Part shown: in pieces, positions 62,266 through 64,000 of the stretch
How the letters are laid out: each line of letters starts with the position of its first letter
Position numbering within the stretch: position 1 is the first letter of the stretch
Assembly (NCBI GenBank): GCA_963745865.1
Contig: CAVUYZ010000003.1
Location: forward strand, 620,001-684,000
Direction: 5' to 3'
DNA from: JAHEDH01 sp963745865
Lineage (GTDB): Bacteria; Actinomycetota; Acidimicrobiia; Spongiisociales; ZC4RG35
Length of the DNA: 64,000 bases
Notes under the pieces: model-generated
What the model saw: only the letters and a program-made list of their open reading frames with translations
What the model was told of the DNA's origin: nothing
The model's database searches: none
Made by a program: the position numbers and the translations under genes

Positions 62266-63195
62266 TCAGGAGGTACGACGATCGATCTCGTACGACGAGC
62301 CGTGTTGCTTCTTGGCGAATTCCTTCATTTCCACCGCGACAGCCGAGGCTTCCCATTGGGATGTGATCGGCCGGGTGCGGTTGGTGACCACCCCAAAGGA
62401 GATCGAGACGACGGGGAAGGCGAAGCGCTCTCCGCGTCGGTCGACCACCTCGATGTAGCCGCGAAGCGCATCGGCGGTGTCGTAGTACTCGAGGATCCCG
62501 TCGTCGAAGAGGTCGATTGCGGTCTTGCAATACTGTTCGGCGACGTCGGCCCGGCAGATCGACACGAAGTCGTCTCCTCCGATATGGCCGACGAATCCGT
62601 CCCCGTCGCCGATCTCGTCGAGCCCTTTCTGTAGAACGTCGCCGGTGAATTTGATCACCTGATCGCCGCGCATGAAGCCATAGTGGTCGTTGAATGCTTT
62701 GAAGTTGTCGAGGTCGCCGTACACCACGGCAAAGGTCTCCCCTGACTCGACCCGCTTCTCGATTTCCGTGCCGATCCGGAAGTTTCCCGGGAGTCCCGTG
62801 AGCGGTGAGGTGTCCCGTGCTGCCTGGGTGCGTCGCAGAACCGCCTTCACCCTGGCCACCATCTCGGTCACATCGAACGGCTTGGTGATGTAGTCATCTG
62901 CCCCGAGTTCGAGGCCACTGACTCGATCCTCGGTGAGTCCTCGGGCCGTGAGGAGGACGATCGACGTTCCGGCGAGGGTCCCGTGAGCCCGCATCTTGCG
63001 CAGTGCGGTGAGGCCGTCCATCCGGGGCATCATGATGTCGAGCAGAACGAGGTTCGGCGGGAGCTCGAGCGCCTTCTCGAGCGCCTCCTGCCCATCGTTG
63101 GCGGTGTCGACCTCGAATCCCTCCAACTCGAGGTTGATGCGAACGACGCGAACGATGTCCTCATCGTCGTCGACGACCAGAATCCGTTCAATCAC
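62266..63195 (-). CDS. Response regulator with degenerate GGDEF domain
   Basis: An intact 309-residue protein. Receiver domain: ILVVDDDEDIVRVV (acidic pair), phospho-Asp in LVLLDIMMPRMDG and Lys in ADDYITKPFD. The GGDEF-type domain begins at DTSPLTGLPGN and has a GGDDF signature (HIGGDDFVSI); the RxxD inhibitory site is absent. It could make cyclic di-GMP or only bind nucleotide. No histidine kinase is adjacent. It lies between rpe and ribD with ATGA overlaps or near overlaps on both sides, so it is translated with housekeeping enzymes. Confidence 0.9.
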   Translation of the reverse strand: MIERILVVDDDEDIVRVVRINLELEGFEVDTANDGQEALEKALELPPNLVLLDIMMPRMDGLTALRKMRAHGTLAGTSIVLLTARGLTEDRVSGLELGADDYITKPFDVTEMVARVKAVLRRTQAARDTSPLTGLPGNFRIGTEIEKRVESGETFAVVYGDLDNFKAFNDHYGFMRGDQVIKFTGDVLQKGLDEIGDGDGFVGHIGGDDFVSICRADVAEQYCKTAIDLFDDGILEYYDTADALRGYIEVVDRRGERFAFPVVSISFGVVTNRTRPITSQWEASAVAVEMKEFAKKQHGSSYEIDRRTS

Positions 63196-63854
63196 GTCCG
63201 CTCCCCTGTGCTGGCGCGCAAACGGCGGATTGCAGCCGCCGGATCTGCCTGTCCGAAGACCGATGATCCAGCCACGAGGACGTTGGCGCCTGCTGACACC
63301 GCGGTCGGAGCGTTCTCTGGGTTGATTCCTCCATCGATCTGTACATCGGTCGCCAACCCGTGTGAGTCAACCCATTTTCTCGCCTGCTCGACCTTGCCGA
63401 GCACGTCGGGGATGAAGCTCTGCCCGCCGAATCCAGGATGTACCGACATGACCAAGACCATATCGCATTCCTCGACCCACGGCTCGAGTGCGGAGAACGG
63501 GGTGTGCGGAGAGATCACGAGGCCGATCCCCACCTCGAGCTTCTTGGCGCGTTCGATCGCCGTGGTCGGGTCGGGAAGCGCCTCGATGTGCATGGTGATG
63601 AGGTCGGCGCCCGCATCCCGCAGTTCGTCGAGATACTCGGCGGGATTGGTGGTCATGATGTGGCAGTCGAAGATGAGCTCCGACACCGTCCGAATCGATG
63701 CGATCACCGGCATGCCAAACGTCAGATTCGGCACGAAATGGCCATCCATCACGTCGAGGTGCAGAAGATCGGCCTCGTGCTCGATGGCAGCGATCTCGTC
63801 GCCGAGACGCGAGAAATCGGCGGCCAGCAACGATGGGGCGATCTTGATGTCCAT
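63192..63854 (-). CDS. rpe: Ribulose-phosphate 3-epimerase
   Basis: An intact 220-residue TIM barrel. APSLLAADFSRLGDE, LHLDVMDGHFVPNLTFG, VMSVHPGFGGQSF and DVQIDGGINPENA carry the metal and catalytic Asp/His residues. It interconverts ribulose-5-phosphate and xylulose-5-phosphate; ribulose-5-phosphate is also the substrate of the RibB activity downstream. Confidence 0.96.
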   Translation of the reverse strand: MDIKIAPSLLAADFSRLGDEIAAIEHEADLLHLDVMDGHFVPNLTFGMPVIASIRTVSELIFDCHIMTTNPAEYLDELRDAGADLITMHIEALPDPTTAIERAKKLEVGIGLVISPHTPFSALEPWVEECDMVLVMSVHPGFGGQSFIPDVLGKVEQARKWVDSHGLATDVQIDGGINPENAPTAVSAGANVLVAGSSVFGQADPAAAIRRLRASTGERT

Positions 63855-63958
63855 TCCGATGCGAGTCTATCCCACCCGACCTGCTGGCCAACGGACCGAC
63901 TCCGATTGACGTCGCGACGCTGTCGGTCCTCGCTGCCGGACGTTGAGCTCGGGCGCGA

Positions 63959-63994
63959 CAGAGGGCTCGTTCGTGTGCACGAACGAGCCCTCTG
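63959..63994. terminator. Strong hairpin at window end
   Basis: CAGAGGGCTCGTTCGTG pairs perfectly with its complement around two to four bases. There is no U-run on either strand. It probably ends a gene that lies beyond the window or acts both ways. Confidence 0.55.
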
Positions 63995-64000
63995 GGTTCG

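Overview
The window is a 64 kb, GC-rich stretch of an actinobacterial chromosome. The 16S rRNA gene on the minus strand has the character of Acidimicrobiia, and the gene order infC-rpmI-rplT-SpoU methyltransferase-pheS-pheT-argF-mpg-tyrS, together with an rpe-ribD-ribE-ribBA-ribH riboflavin cluster, matches the order known from mycobacteria and other actinobacteria. Codon use is uniform and GC-rich except in one short accessory patch near 28-30 kb.

Layout. 0-4.3 kb: secreted beta-propeller lipoprotein (cut by the window edge), Lrp/AsnC regulator, fumarylacetoacetase, SDR, YaaA. 4.5-9.3 kb: minus-strand ABC-F ATPase, then an esterase/ATP-grasp/esterase cassette. 9.4-13.8 kb: channel-like membrane protein, M20 peptidase and MFS transporter, YdeI-like and VOC proteins. 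14-16.1 kb: lipoprotein with a 98% identical internal duplication, ECF sigma factor and zinc-type anti-sigma factor. 16.2-27.7 kb: SLC12-type transporter, alpha/beta hydrolase, aldo/keto reductase, DEAD-box helicase with an Asn-Arg tail, flavodoxin, bactofilin-like membrane protein, GNAT, VOC, amino-acid dehydrogenase, prolyl iminopeptidase. 27.8-30.3 kb: small accessory region with a YrdB remnant, an IS3 transposase remnant and two intact small genes. 30.3-33.3 kb: zinc-ribbon protein, type-4 uracil-DNA glycosylase, VOC, LCP-family protein, thioredoxin. 33.4-37.3 kb: broken class II aldolase and phosphotransferase, then a SAM-riboswitch-led osmC-metY operon. 37.3-44.9 kb: nucleoside hydrolase-ribokinase pair, YbaK, S41 protease, SURF1, gamma-glutamyltransferase, OB-fold and TPR proteins. 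44.9-50.4 kb: complete 16S-23S-5S operon without spacer tRNA. 50.4-64 kb: translation genes and the riboflavin cluster.

A dominant property of this assembly is about 30 apparent frameshifts in more than 20 genes, including tyrS, argF and ribBA. In each, the protein continues in another frame, and most fit a single inserted base. This looks like insertion-biased sequencing error rather than gene decay, so I annotate these genes end to end as CDS with the break position given.

Functional units that stand out: (i) riboswitch - osmC - metY sulfur operon; (ii) sigma/anti-sigma pair beside a duplicated surface lipoprotein; (iii) esterase/ATP-grasp/esterase cassette of unknown product; (iv) nucleoside hydrolase feeding ribokinase; (v) riboflavin synthesis with a response-regulator/GGDEF protein inserted between rpe and ribD; (vi) infC with an AUC start codon. 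I found no CRISPR array, no tRNA gene and no intact insertion sequence.
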